DNA of 64,000 nucleotides from Bacillus pseudomycoides (GTDB lineage Bacteria; Bacillota; Bacilli; Bacillales; Bacillaceae_G): positions 372,001 through 436,000 of the forward strand of contig NZ_CP064266.1 of NCBI RefSeq assembly GCF_022811845.1. Direction: 5' to 3'. Positions 43,193 through 52,337 of this stretch are shown here, in pieces. The notes beneath the pieces were generated by a model. It did not search any database and was not told the DNA's origin. It saw only the letters and a program-made list of their open reading frames with translations. Position 1 is the stretch's first letter. Every line of letters starts with the position of its first letter. Both the position numbers and the translations under genes were made by a program.

Positions 43193-45098
43193 TATGTTTC
43201 ATATATTCTTTTTGAGCGAAGAAGAAATAGATAGCTGTTGCTGCACAATATATACCGATGATCTTTATACTTGTAAATAACACATTCATTTCCATTAAAT
43301 TACTCAATGCATAGAAAGCAAATATACTATGCACTATACCGACCACAATAGGAATAAAAAATAAACTCCCCATTTGCCGTCTAACAATCCGATTTATTTC
43401 TCCTTTCTCCATCCCTATTTTCATTAAAGACTGATACTCTTTACGATCCTGCTCAATATCTGAAAACCATTTAAAATATGTCATACTGCAAGTTGCTAAG
43501 AAAAAGAGAATACTAATAAATGATCCGATAAATATTAACACTGCTCCCCCTTCCTTAAATTGGATATATATACTGATCTTATTTCTCATCGAAGAAGAAT
43601 AATCTGGAGACACTTTTCCCCTCACTTCTAACGCGAATTTTTTTTGCTTCTGCCAATTTGGAATATTATAACCATAATATACATATTTTTCATGATTAGG
43701 AATGATACTTTCCCATTGTTTAAACTGTTCATCCCGTACAACTAATAATTGATTATGGTGCCCAGCGCCATCTCCATTAAAAACCATATCTGATTTAGAT
43801 TCCTGCAATTTAATTTGATATGGTACTCCTAACATTTGAAAATAGAATATCTCCTTGTTATACACATCCTGACCATCAAAAGCCATTGGGTTTATAAATG
43901 TGCCATAACCTTTTTTATTGTTTACCATACTCTTTCCTTGTTTCTTTGCTTCTTTGTTATAATCCGTTTGTGAAATAACAGTAATCGGAAACAGACGTCC
44001 GTCATGTGTTGTAATAAACTTTCCTGGTAATCCGATAAACTGTACTTTCTCTACATTTTCATAACCATATTTTTCAAATATTGCTAAGAGCTCATCGTGA
44101 GAAATCACCTCATGAGATTCTATTCCTTTTTCTGTATAGGAAATTTCATGAGGAAATGAAAACATAGCGCTTTTGGGAAGATCAGAAAAATATGCATATG
44201 CAGTTCCTGTTGCTGTAATAACTGTTGCTGTCAAAATAGAAATGGAAAATAAAAACTTCGCATGATCTTTCAATTTATGTTCAAGGCTGCGAAACACAAA
44301 TAGATTTGGATATGTATAATAGATATTCTTTTGTTTTTGAAGCCCTTTTAAAACAAACAAACTACCTTGAGTAAATAAAAAATAAGTTCCTATAATGACA
44401 GTACTAAGAATTGGATAAAAATAGAGAAATAACTCTCCTAGCGTTACCTTCACCGCAAGGGTATATCCGCATACAAGTAAAATAATTCCTAAACCAAATC
44501 GCCATTTCCCTACTTTAAAAGCTCTACGCCCTTTCCTCTTATCCAATAATAAATCAACAATTTCTAACCTCCGCACATTCCACAAACCAAATAGCGCTAA
44601 AGAAAAAAACATAATTGAATATACAACAACAGTAATCACGAGGGGTTTTATTTGAAAGATAAAATGAATTCTACTCTCTAAATCTAAGAGCACACTTAAT
44701 GTCATTAAAAATAAATTTGAAAATAACATTCCAACCCCAATTCCAATACAAGTTGATACAACGCCCACTACAGCTTGCTCTAAAAATAGTAAAATTGAGA
44801 TTCTAGCATTTGTAGATCCCATTAATTTAAGCAATCCTAATTCTTTCTTTCTCGCATCAAGAAAAGTGGCATTAGAACTTAACATAAACAGTGCCGAGAA
44901 CATAAGAATAAGATAACTACACCCTTGTAAGCCTGATCGAATGCCAATGTGGACATTACTGTGTGCAACTTCCGGATGATGAACAAAAGCTGTATACATA
45001 TAAAATACTGCTACAGAAAATGTGCTACTTAATAGAAATGCTTTATAACTCCGCCAATTCCCCCTTATATTTTGTATCGCTAGCTGCCTGACATTCAT
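43185..45098 (-). CDS. Bce-type ABC transporter permease, second copy
   Basis: 637 aa from the ATG at 45098 (MNVRQLAIQNIRGNWRSYKA), matching the start of its paralogue and spaced 6 nt after AGGGGGA. FtsX-like permease domains at both ends (LFMLSSNATFLDARKKELGL, and the C-terminal FKWFSDIEQDRKEYQSLMKI) with about ten helices and a large extracellular domain between helices VII and VIII. BceB-type permeases sense and remove peptide antibiotics acting on the lipid II cycle. Paralogous to the upstream permease throughout; a strong hairpin lies between the two. Confidence 0.88.
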   Translation of the reverse strand: MNVRQLAIQNIRGNWRSYKAFLLSSTFSVAVFYMYTAFVHHPEVAHSNVHIGIRSGLQGCSYLILMFSALFMLSSNATFLDARKKELGLLKLMGSTNARISILLFLEQAVVGVVSTCIGIGVGMLFSNLFLMTLSVLLDLESRIHFIFQIKPLVITVVVYSIMFFSLALFGLWNVRRLEIVDLLLDKRKGRRAFKVGKWRFGLGIILLVCGYTLAVKVTLGELFLYFYPILSTVIIGTYFLFTQGSLFVLKGLQKQKNIYYTYPNLFVFRSLEHKLKDHAKFLFSISILTATVITATGTAYAYFSDLPKSAMFSFPHEISYTEKGIESHEVISHDELLAIFEKYGYENVEKVQFIGLPGKFITTHDGRLFPITVISQTDYNKEAKKQGKSMVNNKKGYGTFINPMAFDGQDVYNKEIFYFQMLGVPYQIKLQESKSDMVFNGDGAGHHNQLLVVRDEQFKQWESIIPNHEKYVYYGYNIPNWQKQKKFALEVRGKVSPDYSSSMRNKISIYIQFKEGGAVLIFIGSFISILFFLATCSMTYFKWFSDIEQDRKEYQSLMKIGMEKGEINRIVRRQMGSLFFIPIVVGIVHSIFAFYALSNLMEMNVLFTSIKIIGIYCAATAIYFFFAQKEYMKHID

Positions 45099-45124
45099 CT
45101 GCATTCCCCCTGTAACCTGTTACA

Positions 45125-45162
45125 CACGTAAAAAGCTAGAGGTTTCCCTAGCTTTTTACGTG
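45125..45162 (-). terminator. Hairpin between the two permease genes
   Basis: 15-bp stem CACGTAAAAAGCTAG / CTAGCTTTTTACGTG. The TTTTT is inside the far arm. It overlaps the stop of the first permease and could lower expression of the second. Confidence 0.7.
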
Positions 45163-47061
45163 TTTTAAATATCCTCTTTGTGCAATCATAAAGTAAATTG
45201 CCGAAGCTACAATATATGCTCCAATAACAATCGCACCTGATTTCCACAAATCTAAATAAAGCATTTTCCCTAATGTATGAAGAGCAAATCCGCTATGCAA
45301 TGTACCAATGAGAATTGGAATAAAGAAAATGACTCCCATTTGGCGAATAGCAATTTTATGAATTTCTTTATCTGTCATACCGATTCTCTTTAATGACTTA
45401 AATTGAATACGATCTTGTTCTTTATCATTAAACCATTTAAAGTATGTCATGCTGCAAGCAAAGAAGAAAAATAGTACTGCTACAAAGAAACCGATGAACA
45501 TTGTAATTGCCCCTTGTTCCTTTATTGCTTTATAAGTAAGAACTGAATTATGGAAATTCTGTTGTTGTTCTTGTGCAATTTCTTTTTTCAAGTCTACTAC
45601 AAGATTCTCTGTTCCTTTCCAGTCTTCAATATAATATCCGTAATATTTTGTCTTTTCTTCATCTGATACAACCTTTGCATATTTCACAAAGTCTTGATCA
45701 TTAACAATAAGGTACCCTTCATCGTTAAAAACAGACTGTGAAATTGGATCATTTAGCTTAATAGACTGTTTTTGTCCGTTCAGCGTGAACTCAAATGGTT
45801 TTGTACGATCTAACTTCACAAAGTCATTCATCATATCAATTAAAACCATCGTTGCGCTTCCTGGTGCATTATGAACTTCCTCTTTCTTTTGCTTACGTGC
45901 TTCTGCATTATATTCTTTTTCTGAGATAATACCTAAAGGCATCTCATGATTGCCATGCAACCCCTCTATTTTCTGTGTTGCTGGAAGTTTTACATATGTT
46001 ATTTTTCGCGCATCTTCAAACCCATGATTTTTCAATAACTCTTGCATTTTCTCTTCACTAACGACGTTATGTGTATTTACTCCCTTTTCCTCATATGAAA
46101 TAGCATGCGGCGTACTAGCTACTGTTTTATAACTCATATCTTCAAAGAATACATACAGTGTACCAACCGCGGAAGAAACAACAGCTGTAATAATGGATAT
46201 AACAAAGAGAAAACGAGCATTATCTTTCATTTTATAAATAAGATTACTAAGTACAAACATATTGGGATATGTATAAAAAGATTTTTTTCGTTTTTGTAAC
46301 ACCTTTAATACAACAGTGCTACCTTGCGTAAATAGTAAGTACGTTCCTCCAATTGTCAGTCCTACAATCGGTAAAAATAGCATAACGAAATTCATAAGCG
46401 TAACTTGGAAACAAAGTACATACGCGACAATAATACATAATATCCCGACTACACATAGCCATGTAAATGCGAAAGGCTCTACTTTTTGTTTTCTTGCTTC
46501 TCTTAATAAATCAATAATTTGCAAACGACCGACCGTCCAAAGACCAAATAATGATAGGATGAAAAAGAGAACGAAGTATACACTAGCTGTAATCAGAACT
46601 GCTTTTCCATTCCATACAAGTGGAAGTGTTTTATCTATACCAAGTAATACACTTAAAGCTTGAAAGAAGAGCTTTGAACAAAGCATACCAAGAGCGATCC
46701 CTACTACAATTGCGATTACACCTAAAATCATTTGCTCTAGTATAATCATACGGCCAAGCTGCGTTTTTGTTCCACCTATTAATGTTAATAAACCAAACTC
46801 CTTTTTTCTCGCTCGTAAAAACGTTGAGTTAGCATATAAAATAAATAGTGCTGAAAAGATGACAATGATATAGTTCATAGATTCTAGCCCTTTTGTAACC
46901 ATCGTCTTCATGCTAATGTTTCCGCTCACTACATCTGGATGATAAATGAAGGAAGCGTACATGAAAAATACTAAGATTGATAAACAACTACTAATAAGAA
47001 AAGCTTTATAATTACGCCAATTTCCTTTTACATTATTAAGCGCGAGCTGGCGAAAGTTCAT
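45148..47061 (-). CDS. Bce-type ABC transporter permease, first copy
   Basis: 637 aa, MNFRQLALNNVKGNWRNYKA start. Same topology as the second copy: four N-terminal helices with YANSTFLRARKKEFGLLTLI, the FtsX coupling region, an extracellular domain of about 200 residues (roughly 290-500), and C-terminal FKWFNDKEQDRIQFKSLKRI. Its start lies 26 bp inside the ATPase gene, so the pair is translationally coupled. This is the likelier direct partner of the ATPase. Confidence 0.9.
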   Translation of the reverse strand: MNFRQLALNNVKGNWRNYKAFLISSCLSILVFFMYASFIYHPDVVSGNISMKTMVTKGLESMNYIIVIFSALFILYANSTFLRARKKEFGLLTLIGGTKTQLGRMIILEQMILGVIAIVVGIALGMLCSKLFFQALSVLLGIDKTLPLVWNGKAVLITASVYFVLFFILSLFGLWTVGRLQIIDLLREARKQKVEPFAFTWLCVVGILCIIVAYVLCFQVTLMNFVMLFLPIVGLTIGGTYLLFTQGSTVVLKVLQKRKKSFYTYPNMFVLSNLIYKMKDNARFLFVISIITAVVSSAVGTLYVFFEDMSYKTVASTPHAISYEEKGVNTHNVVSEEKMQELLKNHGFEDARKITYVKLPATQKIEGLHGNHEMPLGIISEKEYNAEARKQKKEEVHNAPGSATMVLIDMMNDFVKLDRTKPFEFTLNGQKQSIKLNDPISQSVFNDEGYLIVNDQDFVKYAKVVSDEEKTKYYGYYIEDWKGTENLVVDLKKEIAQEQQQNFHNSVLTYKAIKEQGAITMFIGFFVAVLFFFFACSMTYFKWFNDKEQDRIQFKSLKRIGMTDKEIHKIAIRQMGVIFFIPILIGTLHSGFALHTLGKMLYLDLWKSGAIVIGAYIVASAIYFMIAQRGYLKHVKS

Positions 47062-47812
47062 GATATTCCCCCCCTAGCATCGCAAGTACATCTAAAATTT
47101 CTTGGAAAAAGGCTTGCTTTGTTTTTCCTTTATGAATTTCTGAGAAGATTTCTCCATCGCGAATAAAAAGAATCCGTTCACAATAACTAGCTGCTACTGG
47201 ATCATGCGTTACCATCGTAATCGTTACTTTTTTTTGTTCATGTAAATCTTGCAGAGCACCCATTAATGATTTAGCAGATTTAGAATCTAAGTTTCCCGTT
47301 GGCTCATCTGCTAAAATTAATGTCGGCTCATGAATAATGGCACGTGCTGCTGCGGCACGTTGTTGCTGTCCACCTGATACTTCATATACTTTTTTGTTTA
47401 AGATTTCTTCGATGTTTAAGAACTTTGCAATTTCGAGCACCTTGTGATCTATTTCCTTCACAGGCCGTTTCGCCATTACAAGTGGTAAAATAATATTTTC
47501 TTTAATGGATAACGTATCAAGTAAGTTAAAGTCTTGGAAGATAAATCCTAAGTGCGTGCGACGAAATTCTGCTAGTTTTTTAGCACGCATTTGACTAATT
47601 TCTTCACCATTCACATAAACGTGGCCTGATGTTTGTTTATCAATTGTTGCTAATAAATTCAAAAGCGTTGTTTTTCCACTGCCTGAAGGTCCCATTATTC
47701 CGACAAATTCGCCTTCTTCGATTTTAAAATTTATATCATGCAGAGCGGTCGTTGCCACTGATCCTTTTGATTGATACACTTTTGTTAAACCCTTTACTTC
47801 GAGAACACTCAT
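47036..47812 (-). CDS. Bce-type ABC transporter ATP-binding protein
   Basis: 258 aa. Walker A GPSGSGKTTL (near residue 40), Q-loop FIFQDFNLLDTLSI, signature VSGGQQQRAAAARA (near 146), Walker B LILADEPTGNLDS, H-loop VTHD. BceA/LolD/MacB-like class. Ribosome site AGGGGG. Preceded by a likely Bce-type operator in the end of the kinase gene. Confidence 0.93.
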   Translation of the reverse strand: MSVLEVKGLTKVYQSKGSVATTALHDINFKIEEGEFVGIMGPSGSGKTTLLNLLATIDKQTSGHVYVNGEEISQMRAKKLAEFRRTHLGFIFQDFNLLDTLSIKENIILPLVMAKRPVKEIDHKVLEIAKFLNIEEILNKKVYEVSGGQQQRAAAARAIIHEPTLILADEPTGNLDSKSAKSLMGALQDLHEQKKVTITMVTHDPVAASYCERILFIRDGEIFSEIHKGKTKQAFFQEILDVLAMLGGEYHELSPARA

Positions 47813-47847
47813 TTCTAAATCCCCCTATGTGTTTTCTTCTTACATTT

Positions 47848-47853
47848 ACTATA
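47848..47853 (-). promoter_or_regulatory. Candidate -10 box of the ABC operon
   Basis: Minus strand TATAGT about 36 nt upstream of the ATPase ATG, with no good -35, which is usual for an activated promoter. The operator is at 47907-47920. Confidence 0.45.
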
Positions 47854-47906
47854 AAAAAAATGAGAAAAAGAAACGAGTGATTTTCCTTACAAAACCATTT
47901 GTTATC

Positions 47907-47920
47907 TTACAATTTTGTCA
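47907..47920 (-). promoter_or_regulatory. BceR-like operator (TNACA-N4-TGTAA)
   Basis: Minus strand TGACA-AAAT-TGTAA, an exact match to the response regulator consensus reported for Bce-like systems. It is made of the last codons and stop of the kinase gene (ATG ACA AAA TTG TAA). Confidence 0.6.
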
Positions 47921-48989
47921 TTTTCCTCATCAATGCATGATATTCTGTGTCTTTCGCAAATTGAAATGTAAATGTCGTACCTTCTCCTTCAATTGATTGT
48001 ACCTGAATTCCATGATGAAGATTATCACAAATTTCCTTTGTAATATATAACCCCATTCCTGTTGCTTCTCTTGTTTTTCTTCCATTTGTCCCTGTAAAAA
48101 ACGGTTCAAAAACCCGTTTCATGTCTTGCTTCGGAATACCAATTCCATTATCGCAAATATGCAGCAGAACTTTCTGCTCTTTCTCTTCTATTTGAAACTG
48201 AATTTCTTTTTTATCTGCTGGAGAGATTTTTGTGTATTTAATTGCATTTATCACAATTTGATTAATAGCAATACTAAGCCATTTTCGATCAGAAGCAACC
48301 ATACACATATCTCCTTCAAACATTACTTTCGGATATACAGAAGATTGGATGAAGGATTTTCGATTTTGATTAATAACTTCCCGAACAACTTCTATTACAT
48401 TTACTATTTCCACCTTATAATCCTTAGCAAACTGTTCTAACCTTGCCATATGTAACGCTAAATCTAAACCGTGTAAAATACGATTATTTTCTTCTCGAAT
48501 ACTTTCAACAGTTTCTCTCGCCTCACGATGCGCACTACCAAATTTCTGTAATAGTAATTCAATCACTGAAACTGGCGTTTTCATTTGATGAATCCATTGA
48601 TTCATAAAAATGATTTGCTGCTGCTCTTTCGCATGCTGCTGGTGCACCTCATTCATATATTGCTGCCTAAGCATCGTGAACGCTTCTACAATCATTTCTT
48701 GTTCAAACGTATAAGAATCATCAATTAGTAAAGCGTCATGTAACGTATGTCCTTCAGCAATATATTGTTCAATTCTGTTTAAAAACACACTTCGTTTTCG
48801 ATAATCGTAAATAAGGTATACGATAAACACTACGATTGCTAATAAAAGCCCATACAACCATGTACTCCAATCAAGCGACCTTTTTTCTAAAAACACTTGT
48901 AATTGTAATACAAGCCCAAATAGGAGAATACTAACAAAATAGGAAATAATCAAAGAAAAACGATCGATGAGGTAACTTCTAAGCTTCAT
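47907..48989 (-). CDS. Intramembrane-sensing histidine kinase, BceS type
   Basis: 360 aa from the ATG at 48989 (MKLRSYLIDRFSLIISYF), 6 nt after GGGGAG. Two N-terminal helices with almost no external loop, then a dimerisation helix with H-box MNQWIHQMKTPVSVIE (near residue 170) and ATPase domain: N-box INQIVINAIKYTK, G1 CDNGIGIPKQDM, G2 TGMGLYITKEI. Such kinases do not sense the drug themselves but read flux through the Bce transporter. Overlaps the regulator gene upstream. Confidence 0.92.
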   Translation of the reverse strand: MKLRSYLIDRFSLIISYFVSILLFGLVLQLQVFLEKRSLDWSTWLYGLLLAIVVFIVYLIYDYRKRSVFLNRIEQYIAEGHTLHDALLIDDSYTFEQEMIVEAFTMLRQQYMNEVHQQHAKEQQQIIFMNQWIHQMKTPVSVIELLLQKFGSAHREARETVESIREENNRILHGLDLALHMARLEQFAKDYKVEIVNVIEVVREVINQNRKSFIQSSVYPKVMFEGDMCMVASDRKWLSIAINQIVINAIKYTKISPADKKEIQFQIEEKEQKVLLHICDNGIGIPKQDMKRVFEPFFTGTNGRKTREATGMGLYITKEICDNLHHGIQVQSIEGEGTTFTFQFAKDTEYHALMRKMTKL

Positions 48990-49686
48990 GCTCATCTCCC
49001 CAGTCTGTAAGAAGCGCATAACCATACCCACGTTTTGTCACAATTGCATTTTTGATTCCAAGTTCCTCTAGCTTCTTCCTCACGCGTTTTACATTCACAG
49101 TTAATGTATTATCATCAACAAAAGCTACCTCATCCCATAGCGCCTCTAATAGTTCTTCGCGCGTTACATATTGATTCGCCTGTTTTATTAAACACTCTAG
49201 TAAATAAAATTCATTTTTTGTAAGCTCAGTTTGTTGTCCATTCCACTCCACTGTATGTTGCGAGGGGAATAGTAATAATCCGCTAACACCCAAACAATCA
49301 CTTTCTGTTGATGAAGCATACTCACCATACCCGCGTCGCAAGGCACTTTTCACCTTCGCCATTACAATATCTAAATGGAACGGCTTTGTAATATAATCGT
49401 CCCCACCATTTTCAATTGCCATCACTTGATCCATTTCGCCTGTTCGTGCTGAAACGAAAATAATCGGTGCATTCGATACTGTACGAATTTGACGACACCA
49501 ATAAAAACCATCGAAGTACGGCAAATTAATATCAAGTAACACTAAATGAGGATTCACCTTCACAAACTCGTCTTTTATTTGACGTAAATCGCTTGCTCTA
49601 AATGATTGATAGCCGTACTTTTCTAAATGTTCTTCTAATATCCCTGCAATCTTTTCGTCATCTTCTACAATTAATATTTTATACAT
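48979..49686 (-). CDS. OmpR-family response regulator, BceR type
   Basis: 235 aa from the ATG at 49686 (MYKILIVEDDEKIAGILEEH), AAGGGGAG upstream; the longer frame is rejected. Receiver domain with phosphoacceptor Asp in VLLDINLPYFDG (near residue 51) and VSART / KPFH. C-terminal winged helix (ELTKNEFYLLECLI, NTLTVNVKRVRKKLEELG). Likely activates the ABC operon through the operator at 47907. First gene of the cassette. Confidence 0.93.
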   Translation of the reverse strand: MYKILIVEDDEKIAGILEEHLEKYGYQSFRASDLRQIKDEFVKVNPHLVLLDINLPYFDGFYWCRQIRTVSNAPIIFVSARTGEMDQVMAIENGGDDYITKPFHLDIVMAKVKSALRRGYGEYASSTESDCLGVSGLLLFPSQHTVEWNGQQTELTKNEFYLLECLIKQANQYVTREELLEALWDEVAFVDDNTLTVNVKRVRKKLEELGIKNAIVTKRGYGYALLTDWGDEHEA

Positions 49687-49759
49687 ACTCTCTTTCTCCC
49701 CTTGTTTCTTACTGCGGAGTGTCTTTTTTATCTTCCTAAAACCAACTCCTTTCTCCATT

Positions 49760-49792
49760 ATAAAAAAGACTGCCGTATTTTGGCAGTCTTAA
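49760..49792 (-). terminator. Terminator after obg
   Basis: AAGACTGCC / GGCAGTCTT stem then TTTTTTATAATGG on the minus strand. Confidence 0.85.
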
Positions 49793-51075
49793 TCGATAAA
49801 TTCGAATTGATATTCAAGAATTTTTACAATGTCACCATCTTTTGCACCGCGTGCACGAAGAGCTTCATCAATACCCATTCCGCGCATTTGACGAGCGAAA
49901 CGACGTACAGATTCATCACGTGAGAAGTCTGTCATCTTGAATGTTTTCTCAATATCATAACCAGAAATGACAAATGTACCGTCACTTTCGCGTGTAATTT
50001 CAAACTTAGATCCTTCAGATTCAAATTTGTACATTACATTTGCTTCAGATTCGTCTACAACATCATGTACTGGGAATTCTGGTGTTGTTTCCACTAAGTT
50101 TGCTACTTCAAATAATAGATCACGAACACCTTGTTTTGTTACGGCAGAGATTGGGAAGATTTGAACTTCGTCTCCTACTTTCTCTTTAAATGCTTGTAAG
50201 TTTTCCTCTGCATCCGGCATATCCATTTTGTTAGCAACAACAACTTGTGGACGCTCTGTTAAACGTAGATTATACTCTTTTAATTCAGCATTGATTGTTA
50301 CATAATCCTCATATGGATCACGGCCTTCTAAACCAGACATATCAATCACATGCACGATAACACGTGTACGTTCGATATGACGTAAGAATTGGTGGCCAAG
50401 TCCAACGCCAGCATGTGCTCCTTCGATTAATCCAGGAAGGTCAGCCATAACGAAACTACGATTATCACCCGTTTCAACAACACCAAGGTTTGGAACGATT
50501 GTTGTAAAGTGATATTCTGCAATTTTCGGACGAGCTGATGATACAACGGATAATAATGTTGATTTACCTACGCTTGGGAATCCAACAAGTCCAACATCTG
50601 CTAATACTTTTAACTCTAAGATTACATCACGTTCTTGACCTGGTTCCCCGTTCTCAGCGATTTCTGGCGCTGGGTTCGTTGGAGTTGCGAAACGCGAGTT
50701 ACCACGGCCACCACGACCACCTCTTGCGATAACTGCCGATTGCTCATGCGTTACTAAATCCGCAAGAATTTGACCAGTTGCTTCATCTTTTACAACTGTT
50801 CCTGGTGGAACTTTTACGATTAAATCGTCAGCTTTACGGCCATGTTGGCCTTTGCTCATCCCATGTTGACCGCGATCAGCTTTAAAATGACGTTGGTAAC
50901 GGAAGTCCATTAATGTACGTAAGCCTTCGTCAACAACGAAAACAACATCTGCACCTTTACCGCCATCACCACCTGCTGGGCCACCCTTTGGAACATACTT
51001 CTCACGACGATACGCAACCATTCCGTTTCCACCGTCGCCGCCTTTTACATATATCTTGACCTGATCTACAAACAT
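49789..51075 (-). CDS. obg: Obg (ObgE/CgtA) GTPase
   Basis: 428 aa. N-terminal glycine-rich Obg fold (GGDGGNGMVAYRREKYVPKG), G domain with G1 GFPSVGKST (near residue 165), G3 DLPGLIEGA, G4 ANKMD, and a C-terminal OCT domain. Needed for 50S assembly and entry to sporulation. Its ATG overlaps the spo0B stop (TAATG), coupling it to the phosphorelay gene. Confidence 0.96.
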   Translation of the reverse strand: MFVDQVKIYVKGGDGGNGMVAYRREKYVPKGGPAGGDGGKGADVVFVVDEGLRTLMDFRYQRHFKADRGQHGMSKGQHGRKADDLIVKVPPGTVVKDEATGQILADLVTHEQSAVIARGGRGGRGNSRFATPTNPAPEIAENGEPGQERDVILELKVLADVGLVGFPSVGKSTLLSVVSSARPKIAEYHFTTIVPNLGVVETGDNRSFVMADLPGLIEGAHAGVGLGHQFLRHIERTRVIVHVIDMSGLEGRDPYEDYVTINAELKEYNLRLTERPQVVVANKMDMPDAEENLQAFKEKVGDEVQIFPISAVTKQGVRDLLFEVANLVETTPEFPVHDVVDESEANVMYKFESEGSKFEITRESDGTFVISGYDIEKTFKMTDFSRDESVRRFARQMRGMGIDEALRARGAKDGDIVKILEYQFEFID

Positions 51076-51623
51076 TATTTCACCACACTTTTTTCGATTG
51101 GTTGTAATATAACCGAGACTTCATCATCTCTCACTGTATAAGAAATGGAATGCCAGTCATTGTTTTGGTTTGTAAGCCACGTTTGTAGTTCTTCTACATT
51201 CGTTAGCTTGCCACGAAAATCAAAAAAGAAACGAGCATTCTCCGCGTTACATTCAATTGTGATACAAACATAATTTTCAACATAAACGTCTAAACTATGC
51301 TGAAGTATTGAGAAAAATTGACTCGTCCATGTACATACAGTCTCATCCACATGAGATAAGTTATGTAGTTCTCCTAATACTTCGTACTCCAATAAGCACG
51401 GTTGCTGTTTCCAATTATATGTTAAAATCCACTCTGAAAATAGAGGCATCGATAGCTCCATCAGATAGGATTCTTGTCTCGCTTCTTGGACAAAACGCTC
51501 GATGAGCCCATGAATCTCTTCCACTCTTCCAAGAGAAAGGTTTCCTTTAATCATCTGCATACGATTAAGCCAATCATGCCTAGAATGGCGCAACGCATCT
51601 ATAATTGTCCATTTTTTATTCAT
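51075..51623 (-). CDS. spo0B: Sporulation initiation phosphotransferase Spo0B
   Basis: 182 aa. The phosphorylated histidine is in LRHSRHDWLNRMQMIKGN (second His of RHSRHD), with the four-helix dimerisation region following and a degenerate kinase-like C-terminal domain without ATP motifs. It passes phosphate from Spo0F to Spo0A. Position between rpmA and obg is the conserved Bacillus order. Confidence 0.9.
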   Translation of the reverse strand: MNKKWTIIDALRHSRHDWLNRMQMIKGNLSLGRVEEIHGLIERFVQEARQESYLMELSMPLFSEWILTYNWKQQPCLLEYEVLGELHNLSHVDETVCTWTSQFFSILQHSLDVYVENYVCITIECNAENARFFFDFRGKLTNVEELQTWLTNQNNDWHSISYTVRDDEVSVILQPIEKSVVK

Positions 51624-51641
51624 CCATATACCCCTTAATAT

Positions 51642-51678
51642 AGAAAAACTCTAACCTGCACTCAGGTTAGAGTTTTCC
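51642..51678 (-). terminator. Terminator after rpmA
   Basis: GAAAAACTCTAACCTG / CAGGTTAGAGTTTTCC stem with short CAC loop; T-run in the descending arm and beyond on the minus strand. Confidence 0.8.
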
Positions 51679-51687
51679 GTGAGTTTC

Positions 51688-51978
51688 TTATGCTTCTTGA
51701 GCAACAGGATATACGCTCACTTGTTTGCGGTCACGGCCAAGACGCTCGAAGCGTACTACGCCGTCAACTTTCGCGTATAAAGTGTCATCGCCACCACGAC
51801 CAACGTTAACACCTGGATAAATTTTTGTACCGCGTTGACGGTAAAGAATTGAACCACCTGAAACCGTTTGACCATCTGCGCGTTTAGCACCAAGACGTTT
51901 TGACTGAGAGTCACGACCGTTCTTTGTACTACCTACACCTTTCTTAGATGCGAAAAACTGAAGATCTAATCTTAACAT
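51688..51978 (-). CDS. rpmA: 50S ribosomal protein L27 with cleavable N-terminal extension
   Basis: 96 aa. It starts MLRLDLQFFASKKGVGSTKN; in Firmicutes the extension up to FA is removed by the protease Prp before L27 can work near the peptidyl transferase centre. The prp gene is directly upstream. Body: GSILYRQRGTKIYPGVNVGR. Ribosome site GGAGGTG. Confidence 0.97.
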   Translation of the reverse strand: MLRLDLQFFASKKGVGSTKNGRDSQSKRLGAKRADGQTVSGGSILYRQRGTKIYPGVNVGRGGDDTLYAKVDGVVRFERLGRDRKQVSVYPVAQEA

Positions 51979-51981
51979 ACG

Positions 51982-52326
51982 TTACACCTCCTGCATTTTT
52001 TCTATTAAACGGATATACTTTCCGTAATCAAGTTCAATCGTCTTAAGCGAAACAACTAATCCTTCTAAAAGCGTTTGAGCTTTCTCTGCCGTATGAGCAT
52101 CTAAATCATTAGGCAACTCATACGTTAAGAATCCACCATCACTTCCGAGTTCAATAGTTGCTTGCACATTACAAAGTACTTCCACTGCATTTATAGATCC
52201 AAACACGACCGCAGTTGTTCCAGCACAGACAAGGTCTTGTCCATGTGGCGCATAATCGGCATGTCCAGTCATTTTAAATGATTGGATACTTCCTAATTTC
52301 GTGCGACTTATCGTAATTTTAATCAT
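51982..52326 (-). CDS. prp: Ribosomal-processing cysteine protease Prp (YsxB)
   Basis: 114 aa. Catalytic His in KMTGHADYAPHGQD and catalytic Cys in LVCAGTTAVVF, the conserved H-x11-C arrangement of Prp. It cleaves the L27 extension. It lies between rplU and rpmA, its substrate gene, 3 nt before rpmA. Confidence 0.93.
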   Translation of the reverse strand: MIKITISRTKLGSIQSFKMTGHADYAPHGQDLVCAGTTAVVFGSINAVEVLCNVQATIELGSDGGFLTYELPNDLDAHTAEKAQTLLEGLVVSLKTIELDYGKYIRLIEKMQEV

Positions 52327-52337
52327 CTTAACCAGAA

